Shown piece by piece: positions 27,096 to 34,774 of a stretch of 40,090 bases of DNA. Position 1 is the first letter of the stretch. Every line of letters starts with the position of its first letter. The notes beneath the pieces are model-generated. The model did no database searches. It saw only the letters and a list, made by a program, of their open reading frames with translations, and was not told the DNA's origin. Position numbers and translations under genes: made by a program. The stretch lies in assembly GCA_017889745.1 (NCBI GenBank), contig JAGGAG010000003.1, forward strand, positions 1 to 40,090, written 5' to 3'. The DNA comes from Gemmatimonadota bacterium (lineage in GTDB: Bacteria > Gemmatimonadota > Gemmatimonadetes > Gemmatimonadales > GWC2-71-9).

Positions 27096-27193
27096 ACGCG
27101 AACTCCGAATAATGGGATCGACTATGAGGGAATCTTGCACAGGAGCCGGTCGCGCCGGGCTGTGAGCAACGGTAGCGCGCAGAACAGCCCGTG

Positions 27194-27535
27194 TCAAAGA
27201 GAAGCTGCCGGGGCCGCGCTTGCGGAAAGCGGAACGTCGGCCGCCGGCTCGCCATCTATGCTGAGGGCGAAGCGGTACTGGCCGGGGCGCGGCAGGGGCA
27301 CGTCGAAGGCGAGGACCGCGGCGGCCTCCACATCCGTCACGCCGGCCGGCGGTTCGCCGAACTGCACCGTGCCCTCGCCGCCGAGCAGTTCGTTGTCCTG
27401 GTCGTCGAGGAACCGGATCCGGAGCGCGTGCACGCCGATTTCATTGCGCTGCGCGCGCAACCGGATCACCAGGTGGGTGCGGGGGTGCAACGCCGGAAAC
27501 CCGCCCACCCACACATGCCGGAAGATCCCGAGCAC
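27194..27535 (-). CDS. DUF6941-like protein (N-terminal start unclear)
   Basis: Open frame extends upstream (DFAVLADYALFDQQGKLSVLGIFRHVWVGGFPALHPRTHLVIRLRAQ) toward the end of the cyclophilin gene; no ATG/GTG found there, so the annotated start is uncertain. Confidence 0.5.
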   Translation of the reverse strand: MLGIFRHVWVGGFPALHPRTHLVIRLRAQRNEIGVHALRIRFLDDQDNELLGGEGTVQFGEPPAGVTDVEAAAVLAFDVPLPRPGQYRFALSIDGEPAADVPLSASAAPAASL

Positions 27536-27600
27536 CGACAGCTTGCCCTGCTGGTCGAACAGGGCATAGTCGGCCAGTACGGCAAAGTCGACGTGCAGGC

Positions 27601-28050
27601 TCAGCTCACGCGGATGGACGTCACTTCATCGCCCTGCCGGATCGCGTTCACCACGTCCATGCCCGACGAAACCTGCCCGAACACCGTGTGCTTGCGGTCG
27701 AGGTGGGGCTGCGGCGAATGGCAGATGAAGAACTGGCTCCCGCCGGTATCCTTGCCCGCGTGCGCCATCGAGAGCGTGCCGGCCACGTGCCGGTGGGTGT
27801 TCTTCTCGGTTTCGCACTTGATCTTGTAGCCCGGGCCGCCGGTCCCGGCGCGCGGGTCGCCCAGCTTCTTCGAGAGCGGGTCGCCGCCCTGGATCATGAA
27901 GTCGGAGATGACGCGGTGGAAGCGGGTGCCGTCATAGAAGTCGCTGTTGGCGAGCTTCTCGAAGTTGGCGACGGTGTTGGGCACCTCGTCGTCGAAGAGC
28001 TCCGCGACGATGGTGCCCTTGCTGGTGATGATGGTAGCGGTCTTGGCCAC
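27601..28050 (-). CDS. peptidyl-prolyl cis-trans isomerase, cyclophilin type
   Basis: [71 protein letters not shown]. Confidence 0.97.
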   Translation of the reverse strand: MAKTATIITSKGTIVAELFDDEVPNTVANFEKLANSDFYDGTRFHRVISDFMIQGGDPLSKKLGDPRAGTGGPGYKIKCETEKNTHRHVAGTLSMAHAGKDTGGSQFFICHSPQPHLDRKHTVFGQVSSGMDVVNAIRQGDEVTSIRVS

Positions 28051-28086
28051 GATGCCTTCCGGAAAGGAGTGGCCGGAAATCTACTG

Positions 28087-28893
28087 CTAAGGCGACACGT
28101 TGTCCGGGTCCGTCACGATCGGGTTCACCATGTCCGGGTCGGTCGGCGATTCGTTCCCCGGCTGCTGCACGTCGACGTCCTTGGCCATGTTCACGTTACC
28201 CGGTTGCTGCACGTCGACATCCTTGGCCATGTTCACGTTGCCCGGCTTCTGCACGTCCACGTCCTTGGACACGTTCACGTTGCCCGGCTTCTGTACGTCC
28301 ACGTCCTTGCCCACGTTCACGTTGCCCGGCTGCTGGACGTCCGCATCGTTCTGGAGCCGGACGTTGTCGGGATAGGCCCCGGCGACGCCGACGATGTCGG
28401 GATCGACGACGGGTCCACGTCCCGCGATCTCCGACTGCCACGCGATCAGCTGGCCGGAGTACTTCTGGTAAAGCTGCAGGTTCGCCGCCATCGCCGGCGT
28501 GATCGCCGGCGCGCCGGGGTTCTGCTGCGAGTTCTGGTACGCCTGGGCGGTGAGCATCAGTGCCAGTTCGCTGAGCACGCCCTGGCGGGTGGTGAGACCG
28601 GCATTGTTGTACGACCGTTTCACCTGGGGGATCTGCTTGAGCCGCGCAATGACCTCGTCAACCGTCGGGTTGCCCGCCGACGCCGCGACGATCTGGTCGC
28701 CGAGTCCGGGGGTCGTGGCGATCGCGCGGGCGAGGGCGTTCCGCGCGTGCACCACCGCCTCGATCTCCGCGGCGGAGAAGCGGAAGTTGAGCGCGGCCTG
28801 GAGATTCGGGTTCTGCTGCGCCGGCGCGGGCGCTGCGGCGAGCAGCATTGCCGACAGGAGCAGCGTGCTGCGGGCGCGATCGAGCGAAATCAT
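28087..28893 (-). CDS. secreted protein with C-terminal 14-aa tandem repeats
   Basis: Signal peptide MISLDRARSTLLLSAMLLAAAPAPAQQ; repeats NVNVGKDVDVQKPG / NVNVSKDVDVQKPG / NVNMAKDVDVQQPG x2. Confidence 0.8.
   Translation of the reverse strand: MISLDRARSTLLLSAMLLAAAPAPAQQNPNLQAALNFRFSAAEIEAVVHARNALARAIATTPGLGDQIVAASAGNPTVDEVIARLKQIPQVKRSYNNAGLTTRQGVLSELALMLTAQAYQNSQQNPGAPAITPAMAANLQLYQKYSGQLIAWQSEIAGRGPVVDPDIVGVAGAYPDNVRLQNDADVQQPGNVNVGKDVDVQKPGNVNVSKDVDVQKPGNVNMAKDVDVQQPGNVNMAKDVDVQQPGNESPTDPDMVNPIVTDPDNVSP
28157..28324. repeat. 42-bp coding tandem repeat, four units plus a partial fifth
   Basis: Units at 28157-28198, 28199-28240, 28241-28282, 28283-28324, each beginning CCCGG(C/T)T..TGCACGTC..CGTCCTTG..CACGTT. 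Confidence 0.9.
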
Positions 28894-28924
28894 GTCATCT
28901 CTCCTTGCCGCGTGACCCGGTGCG

Positions 28925-29593
28925 TCAGAGTTGCGCCGAGGGACAGAGATCCACCAGCACGCATTCCCCGCACCTGGGTCGCCGGGCGATACAGGTGCGC
29001 CGTCCATGGAATATCAGCAGGTGCGACAGCAGTGCCCAGTCGCGCTGCGGGAACAGCGCCATCAGGTCGCGCTCGATGCGCTCCGGATCGGTGTTCCGCG
29101 ACAGCCGGAGCAGGCGGGAAAGCCGGCCCACGTGGGTGTCCACGGTGACCCCCTCGTTGATCCCGAAGGCGTTGCCCAGAATGACGTTAGCCGTCTTTCG
29201 CCCGACGCCGGGGAGTACCTTGAGCTGCTCCATGGACGCGGGAATGTCCCCGCCATGCCGATCGACCACAGCATTCGCCATGCCGATGAGGCTCTTCGTC
29301 TTGTTGCGGAAGAATCCGGTCGACCGGATGATCTCCTCCACCTCTTCCGGGCGCGCGGCCGATAGCGCTTCCACGTCGGGATAGCGCCTGAAGAGCGCCG
29401 GCGCCACCAGGTTGACCCGTGCGTCGGTGCACTGCGCCGAGAGGATCGTGGCACACAGCAGCTCGAACGCATTGCGGTGATCGAGCTCGCAGTGCGCGTC
29501 CGGGTAGCGCTTCTTCAGGCGCTTGAGAATTTCCCGCGCGCGCGCCTGCATGGCGACCTTCGATTCCCGGCCGCGGGGCCGCGACGCGGGCAT
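28925..29593 (-). CDS. nth: endonuclease III
   Basis: LLCATILSAQCTDARVN, LPGVGRKTANVILGNAFG (HhH), VDTHVGRLSRLL, C-X6-C-X2-C-X5-C Fe-S cluster (CIARRPRCGECVLVDLC). Confidence 0.96.
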   Translation of the reverse strand: MPASRPRGRESKVAMQARAREILKRLKKRYPDAHCELDHRNAFELLCATILSAQCTDARVNLVAPALFRRYPDVEALSAARPEEVEEIIRSTGFFRNKTKSLIGMANAVVDRHGGDIPASMEQLKVLPGVGRKTANVILGNAFGINEGVTVDTHVGRLSRLLRLSRNTDPERIERDLMALFPQRDWALLSHLLIFHGRRTCIARRPRCGECVLVDLCPSAQL

Positions 29594-31341
29594 CAGTCGC
29601 GTCCCTTCGAGGCGAACGCGAGGAATCCGTCGAGGTCGCGTGCGTTGAGCACGTCGTCCGGCCCGAGCCCGCCCTTCCGCGCGATGCCGACGCCGAAGTC
29701 CGCGTAGCCGATGCCCGCGATGTTGTGCGCGTCCGCCCCGATCGACAGCGGTGCGCCGGCGGCCTTCACCGCGGGCAGCACTCGCCAGTCGAGGTCGAGC
29801 CGGTGCGGATCGGCGTTGATCTCGAGCGCCACCCCGCGCGCGGCGGCCCGCTCGATGACCGCGTCCATGTCGAGCTGGTATGGGTCGCGCGACAGCAGCA
29901 GGCGTCCCGTGGGATGCCCGAGGATGGTGAGGCGCGGGTCGTCGAGGGCGCGCAGCACCCGGGCGGTCATCTGCTCCGCGTTCATGTTGAAGCGGCTGTG
30001 CACCGACCCGATGACGAAATCGAGGCGCTCGAGCACCGGTGCCGGATAGTCGAGCGCGCCGTCCTGGAGGATGTCGGCCTCGACACCCTTGAGGACGTGC
30101 ACGCCGTCGAGGCGCGCGTTCACGGCGTCGATCTCGCCCCATTGCCGCTCGAGGTCGGCCGCCTGGAGCCCGCCCGCATAGGCGGCCGACTGACTGTGAT
30201 CCGTGATGCCGACGTAGCGGTAGCCCTGTTCGCGACAGGCGATCGCCAGCTGCTCCACGGTGTTGGTCCCGTCGCTGTAGTTCGTGTGGCAGTGCAGGAA
30301 GCCGAGCAGGTCGTCGCGCTCCAGCAGGCGGGGCAGCGCCCCGCGGGCCGCCAGCGCGATCTCGTCGCGACCCTCGCGCAACTCCGGCGGTACGAGCTGC
30401 AGTCCCAGCGCCGCGTAGAGCGTCGCCTCGTCGGGCGTGGGCACGAACTCGCTGCCGCGCCACAGGGCGGCGCCGCTGAGCGCGTATCCGAGGCTGGCGG
30501 CATGCGCCGAGAGCTGCCGCAGGTGTGCCTCGCTGCCCGTGGCGTGCAGCAGCACCGCACCGAGGTTCACCGGCGTCGTGACGATGACCTGGGCCGCGCT
30601 GCCGCCGGCGAACCGGAGCGTCACGCGGCGCTCGTCCTGGCCGGCGAACTCGCTCACCCCCGGCAGCTCGCTCAGGAGGCCGAAGATCTCCCCGGGGAGT
30701 GCTTCGCTCGTGAGCACGATCACGACGTCGCGAACAACTTCCATGCGCCGCCGCACGTCGCCTGCCACGATCGCCTGCCGCACCCCCTTGAGCTGGCCCA
30801 GTGCCGCTCGCAGGGCACCCGCTTCCTCGGCCGCGTGATGCGACAGGCGCCAGGCACTCGCCCGCCGCAGGAAGCGTATTCCCTTGAGGATGTTCTCCGC
30901 CGTCTTCTGCCCGAAGCGCGGCAGCTTCGCGAGGCTGCCATCGAGCGCGGCCTCCTCCAGTTCCGCTACCGAATCGACCCTGAGCGTCTCGTGGATGAGC
31001 CGGACCTTGGCCACGCCGAGCCCGGGAATCTGGAGCATGTCGACAAGGCCGGGCGGCACTTGGTCGCGCAGTTCCTCGAGGAGCGAGGCGCGCCCGGTCG
31101 TCACCACCTCAAGCACGATCTGCAGCGTCGCGGGCCCGATGCCCTTGGTCGCGGCGAGGGTGCCGTCGGCCAGTGCCGGCGCGAGTTCGCCCGGCAGCCC
31201 CGCGATCGTCTTCGACGCGGTGCGGAAGGCCCGGATCCGGAAGGGGTTTTCGCCCTTGAGTTCGAGGAAGGACGCGATCTGCTCGAGCACCTGCGCGGCG
31301 CTTTTCTTGTCGACGTGGGAGAGCGGGCCGGGTGTGGTCAT
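29593..31341 (-). CDS. polX: DNA polymerase/3'-5' exonuclease PolX (Pol beta-like core plus PHP domain)
   Basis: ENPFRIRAFRTASKTIAGLP N-terminus, HhH segments, C-terminal PHP FLHCHTNYSDGTNTVEQLA, YVGITDHSQS, VIGSVHSRF, ILGHPTGRLLLSRDPY, GADAHN. Confidence 0.95.
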   Translation of the reverse strand: MTTPGPLSHVDKKSAAQVLEQIASFLELKGENPFRIRAFRTASKTIAGLPGELAPALADGTLAATKGIGPATLQIVLEVVTTGRASLLEELRDQVPPGLVDMLQIPGLGVAKVRLIHETLRVDSVAELEEAALDGSLAKLPRFGQKTAENILKGIRFLRRASAWRLSHHAAEEAGALRAALGQLKGVRQAIVAGDVRRRMEVVRDVVIVLTSEALPGEIFGLLSELPGVSEFAGQDERRVTLRFAGGSAAQVIVTTPVNLGAVLLHATGSEAHLRQLSAHAASLGYALSGAALWRGSEFVPTPDEATLYAALGLQLVPPELREGRDEIALAARGALPRLLERDDLLGFLHCHTNYSDGTNTVEQLAIACREQGYRYVGITDHSQSAAYAGGLQAADLERQWGEIDAVNARLDGVHVLKGVEADILQDGALDYPAPVLERLDFVIGSVHSRFNMNAEQMTARVLRALDDPRLTILGHPTGRLLLSRDPYQLDMDAVIERAAARGVALEINADPHRLDLDWRVLPAVKAAGAPLSIGADAHNIAGIGYADFGVGIARKGGLGPDDVLNARDLDGFLAFASKGRD

Positions 31342-32009
31342 GCCCGGAGCGCTGCCGCGGTGCCTGGATGCTGCTCGAGCGCCTGCGAACGCCAGCCGAG
31401 CTCGATCAGTTCCGCCGCGCCGGCGATCGAGTAGAGGCCGGCAGCCGCCCCGCCGGGCAGCACACTGCTGAACGGAGCGGAGTCGAGTCGTGCCGGCCCG
31501 GGCAGGCGCGGACCGGTCGCCTCGACGACGGTGAAGCCGTCGCGATCGGCATGAATGCCCAGCACGCCGAGCACGCGCAGGTCGCCCGCGGGAGCGTGGT
31601 GGACGAAGATGCCGTCGAGCGGCTCGTGCGCCGCGCCTTCGAGGGCCTGCGCCCAGACCCGGCGCTCGGGAAGCTGCAGGTACCAGGCGAGCGCGTCATC
31701 GTTCAGGTCAGGGGGCAGTTCGGTGCTCAGCAGCAGTTCCAGCCCCGCCCGGTCCAGCGACCGCACGCTCCGCGCGCCGGCCCAGAACAGGTACGCGTGG
31801 TGGACCAGCGCCGCGAGCTGGTCCATGCCCTCGCCGACGCCGCCCTCGGGCCGCAGGTCGCGGATCAGCGAGGCGCTCTCGCGAACCATGAGGAAGGCAT
31901 CCCGGTCGCGCGGGTCGCGCCCGGTCCTGGCCAGGGCGTCGCGGATGGCCGGGAAGCGGTCGTCGGCGAGGGGATCGAACACGAGGTCGGACGGGGTGGG
32001 GCGGGACAC
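31338..32009 (-). CDS. hypothetical protein
   Basis: 223-aa ORF overlapping polX start by 4 nt; no family recognised. Confidence 0.6.
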   Translation of the reverse strand: MSRPTPSDLVFDPLADDRFPAIRDALARTGRDPRDRDAFLMVRESASLIRDLRPEGGVGEGMDQLAALVHHAYLFWAGARSVRSLDRAGLELLLSTELPPDLNDDALAWYLQLPERRVWAQALEGAAHEPLDGIFVHHAPAGDLRVLGVLGIHADRDGFTVVEATGPRLPGPARLDSAPFSSVLPGGAAAGLYSIAGAAELIELGWRSQALEQHPGTAAALRA

Positions 32010-32025
32010 GAGTCAAAGATAGGCG

Positions 32026-32820
32026 TCAGGTGAGAAACCCGGCGACCGCCTCACGGAACGCCTCCGGCTGCTCGACGTGAGGGCAATGCCCGCACGGCGA
32101 CAGCAGGTGCCACTCGGCACGGAGCAGCCGCGCGGCCTCCTCGGCCGCCCAGGCGGGGATCACGTCTTCCTTGCCGTGCAGCACCAGCGCGGGGACATCG
32201 AGCTCCGCGAGTCGCGGCCGGAGGTCGTAGTCGCCGAGGCTCGCCCAGACTTCCTGCTGCGTCCGCGCGATGATGCGGAATGCGGTGAGCTTCCGCACCA
32301 ATGTCGGATCGACGAAATACGGCACCACCGAGAGCTCGAACAGCCGGCGCTGGTAGGCGTCGGGGTCGCGCTCGCGGAGCCCGCTGTCGCGCAGGGCGGC
32401 GCGCTCCGCCTGGAGTGCCGGGCTCATGTTGCGGGCGGAAAACGTGGCCTCGAATTCCTGTCGCGCCGCGCGCCAGGCCGGCGCCGGCGACACGAGCGCG
32501 AGGCGCGCCACCCGCTCGGGGTGCTCGGTGGCATACAGCATGGCAAGGAGCCCGCCCCAGGAGTAGCCGCAGATCGTCAACTGTTCGAGGCCCCACGCCT
32601 CGCGGAGCGCGTCGAGGTCGGCGACCTGCTCGCGCCAGCCCACCGGCGTGCCGCTCGGCACCGGCGACTGGCCGCCCCCGCGCTGGTCGTAGTAGATGAG
32701 GGTGCGGCCTGTGGCGAGGAGATCAAAGCCGGGGCGGAGGTAGTCGTGGCTCGCGCCTGGGCCGCCGTGCAGCATCACTACCGGTGGTCCCTCACCGACG
32801 CGGCGCTCGAAGAGCGGCAC
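32026..32820 (-). CDS. alpha/beta hydrolase, S33 proline iminopeptidase-like
   Basis: VVMLHGGPGASHDYL, YYDQRGGGQS, ICGYSWGGLLAMLYA nucleophile elbow. Confidence 0.9.
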   Translation of the reverse strand: MPLFERRVGEGPPVVMLHGGPGASHDYLRPGFDLLATGRTLIYYDQRGGGQSPVPSGTPVGWREQVADLDALREAWGLEQLTICGYSWGGLLAMLYATEHPERVARLALVSPAPAWRAARQEFEATFSARNMSPALQAERAALRDSGLRERDPDAYQRRLFELSVVPYFVDPTLVRKLTAFRIIARTQQEVWASLGDYDLRPRLAELDVPALVLHGKEDVIPAWAAEEAARLLRAEWHLLSPCGHCPHVEQPEAFREAVAGFLT

Positions 32821-32840
32821 GCCGCGGACGACGCGCGTGG

Positions 32841-33296
32841 TCAGAGGAGCACGGCCAGCGCGTCGGCCACCTGCTTCACCGCCGCCTGTTCGTCGGCGGT
32901 GAACGGATCGGGCGCATCACTGTCCACGTCGATCTGGCCGAGGATCACGCTGCCGCGGCGGATCAGCACCACGAGCTCGGAGCGTGTCCACACGTTGCAC
33001 GCGATGTAGTTCTCCCGCGCGCGCACGTCAGGCACGTTCTGGTCGGAGGCCGTCGCCACCGCGGTACCGCAGACGCCCTGGCCCACCGCGATGCGGGTGT
33101 GCTCCGTGTCGCGACCGGCAAATGCCTCCAGTACCAGTTCCTCGCCATGGAGCATGTACATGTACACCGACGTGTACGGGCTGCCCGCCGCCTGAATCCG
33201 CTCCGCGGCCAGCCGGAGCATCGTCCCGCGATCGACCTGGCGGGTGAATGCGCCGCGCAGCGCGGCCACGATCGGCTCGGGCTTGAGCACCGCCAT
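32841..33296 (-). CDS. GAF-domain protein resembling free methionine-(R)-sulfoxide reductase
   Basis: IAVGQGVCGTAVATASDQNVPDVRARENYIACNVWTRSELVV...ILGQIDVDSDAPDPFTADEQ. Confidence 0.75.
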   Translation of the reverse strand: MAVLKPEPIVAALRGAFTRQVDRGTMLRLAAERIQAAGSPYTSVYMYMLHGEELVLEAFAGRDTEHTRIAVGQGVCGTAVATASDQNVPDVRARENYIACNVWTRSELVVLIRRGSVILGQIDVDSDAPDPFTADEQAAVKQVADALAVLL

Positions 33297-34558
33297 CAGG
33301 TCCGCGCGCCCAGCGTGACCGTGACGGTCAGCGGCTTGCCGTCACGCTGCACGGTGATGGGCACGACGTCGCCCGGCTTGTGCGACCGGAGCGCGTCGGT
33401 CATGGCCTGCAGGTCGTTGACCTGCATGTCGCCAATGCGGGTGATGATGTCATCCCGCTGAAGTCCGGCCTTCTCCGCCGGGCTGCCGGGGCGGACGCCG
33501 CTGAGCTTCACACCGGTCACGTCACCCGCCATGTCGGGGACAGTACCGAGATAGGCGCCATAGCCCGGCGTCTGCGCCTGTCCCGCCGCGACCTGCGCAT
33601 GGGGCGGCTGGTCCACAAAGGTCAGCTGCGTCGGACGGTCGCCGAGTTCCCGCAGCAGCGCCGCGGCGAAATCCGACACCTTGAGCATCCCGGCCACGTT
33701 GATCTTCTGCCAGTCGTCGGTGGTGCGGTGATAGTCCTCGTGGAGGTCGGTGAAGAAGTGCAGCACCGGCTTCTTCACGGCGTAGAACGCCGACTGGTCG
33801 CTCGGGCCATAGCCGTCCCCGCGCATCTTGAGGTCGAAGCCGAACGACTTGTTGAGCGAGTCGAGGAGCGGCGTGAACTGGGTCGCGGTCTCGGTGCCGT
33901 AGATGATCAGCTTGTCGTTCCGCAGCCGGCCCACCATGTCGAAGTTGATCATCGCCATGGTCTTGGCGAGCGGCACCGCGGGTTGGCGCACGTAGTAGGC
34001 GGAGCCGAGCAGGCCGAGTTCCTCGCCGCTGAACGCCACGAACACGATCGTGCGCGCCGGTGGATTGAGGGCCATGCGCTGCGCGAGATTGATGATCGTC
34101 GCCACGCCCGACGCGTTGTCGTCTGCTCCGTTGTGTGGCTTGCCCGTGCTGTCAGGGTCGAGGGCACCGAAGGCGCCCCCGCCGAGGTGGTCGTAGTGCG
34201 CGCCCACGACGATGACTTGCTCGCGCAGGACCGGATCGGTGCCGGGCAGCAGGCCGACGACGTTGCGGCCCACGCCTCCGGCCGTCGCGACCTTCTGCGC
34301 TGCCCCGCCCTCCACCTTGAACTCCTGGAACCATCCGCCGGCGGGCGCCTGCAGGCCCACCTGCTTGAAGCGCTGCTGGATGTAGGCCGCGGCCGTGTCG
34401 GCGTCGGGCGTGCCGGTAAACCGGCCCTCGAGGCGGTCGTCCGACAGGAACTTGATGTCGTCGAGCATGCGGGGCAGTTCGACGGCGGCACTCTGCGAGA
34501 GCGCCACCGAGGGAAGCGCGGCGAGGACGAACAGGCTGCGTACAAACACTCGGAGCAC
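33296..34558 (-). CDS. M28-family metallopeptidase with C-terminal PDZ domain
   Basis: VVGAHYDHLGGG, NGADDNASGVATIINLAQ, VFVAFSGEELGLLGS; PDZ GVKLSGVRPGSPAEKAGLQRDDIITRIGD; likely GTG start 34558 followed by signal peptide. Confidence 0.93.
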   Translation of the reverse strand: MLRVFVRSLFVLAALPSVALSQSAAVELPRMLDDIKFLSDDRLEGRFTGTPDADTAAAYIQQRFKQVGLQAPAGGWFQEFKVEGGAAQKVATAGGVGRNVVGLLPGTDPVLREQVIVVGAHYDHLGGGAFGALDPDSTGKPHNGADDNASGVATIINLAQRMALNPPARTIVFVAFSGEELGLLGSAYYVRQPAVPLAKTMAMINFDMVGRLRNDKLIIYGTETATQFTPLLDSLNKSFGFDLKMRGDGYGPSDQSAFYAVKKPVLHFFTDLHEDYHRTTDDWQKINVAGMLKVSDFAAALLRELGDRPTQLTFVDQPPHAQVAAGQAQTPGYGAYLGTVPDMAGDVTGVKLSGVRPGSPAEKAGLQRDDIITRIGDMQVNDLQAMTDALRSHKPGDVVPITVQRDGKPLTVTVTLGART

Positions 34559-34660
34559 TGGAGACCCTTTCAGGGGAAGGACCAATGTTAGTGCCCCGCG
34601 GGGCCGGGTCTCAACCGGGAATCCGCGGATGGCAAGCGCCTTGCACATCCAGCCGGTCTG

Positions 34661-34736
34661 GACCGGGTGGAGTCACCCGGTCAGGTTACCCGATAACCTA
34701 TTGTGGTGCAATGTCTTAACTGGACATTGGAGGCAC
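34661..34736. other. array of three consecutive perfect or near-perfect hairpins (structured RNA or operator candidate)
   Basis: GACCGGGTG-gagt-CACCCGGTC (34661-34682); AGGTTA-cccga-TAACCT (34683-34699); GTGCAATGTC-ttaactg-GACATT-ggag-GCAC (34706-34736). Confidence 0.5.
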
Positions 34737-34774
34737 TGCAAGAACTGTCGTCAACGAAAGCAGCCCTGCTGTGA
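34703..34774 (+). CDS. candidate micro-ORF translationally coupled (GTGA overlap) to HEAT-repeat gene
   Basis: GTG GTG CAA TGT CTT AAC TGG ... GCC CTG CTG TGA = MVQCLNWTLEALQELSSTKAALL*; stop overlaps GTG start at 34771. Confidence 0.3.
   Translation: MVQCLNWTLEALQELSSTKAALL

Noticed and set aside
17580-34682. Similarity between hairpins ACCGGGT..ACCCGGT (17580) and GACCGGGTG..CACCCGGTC (34661) as a shared repeat family
   Set aside because: Only the short GC-rich stem is shared, loops and flanks differ and contexts differ; likely coincidental.
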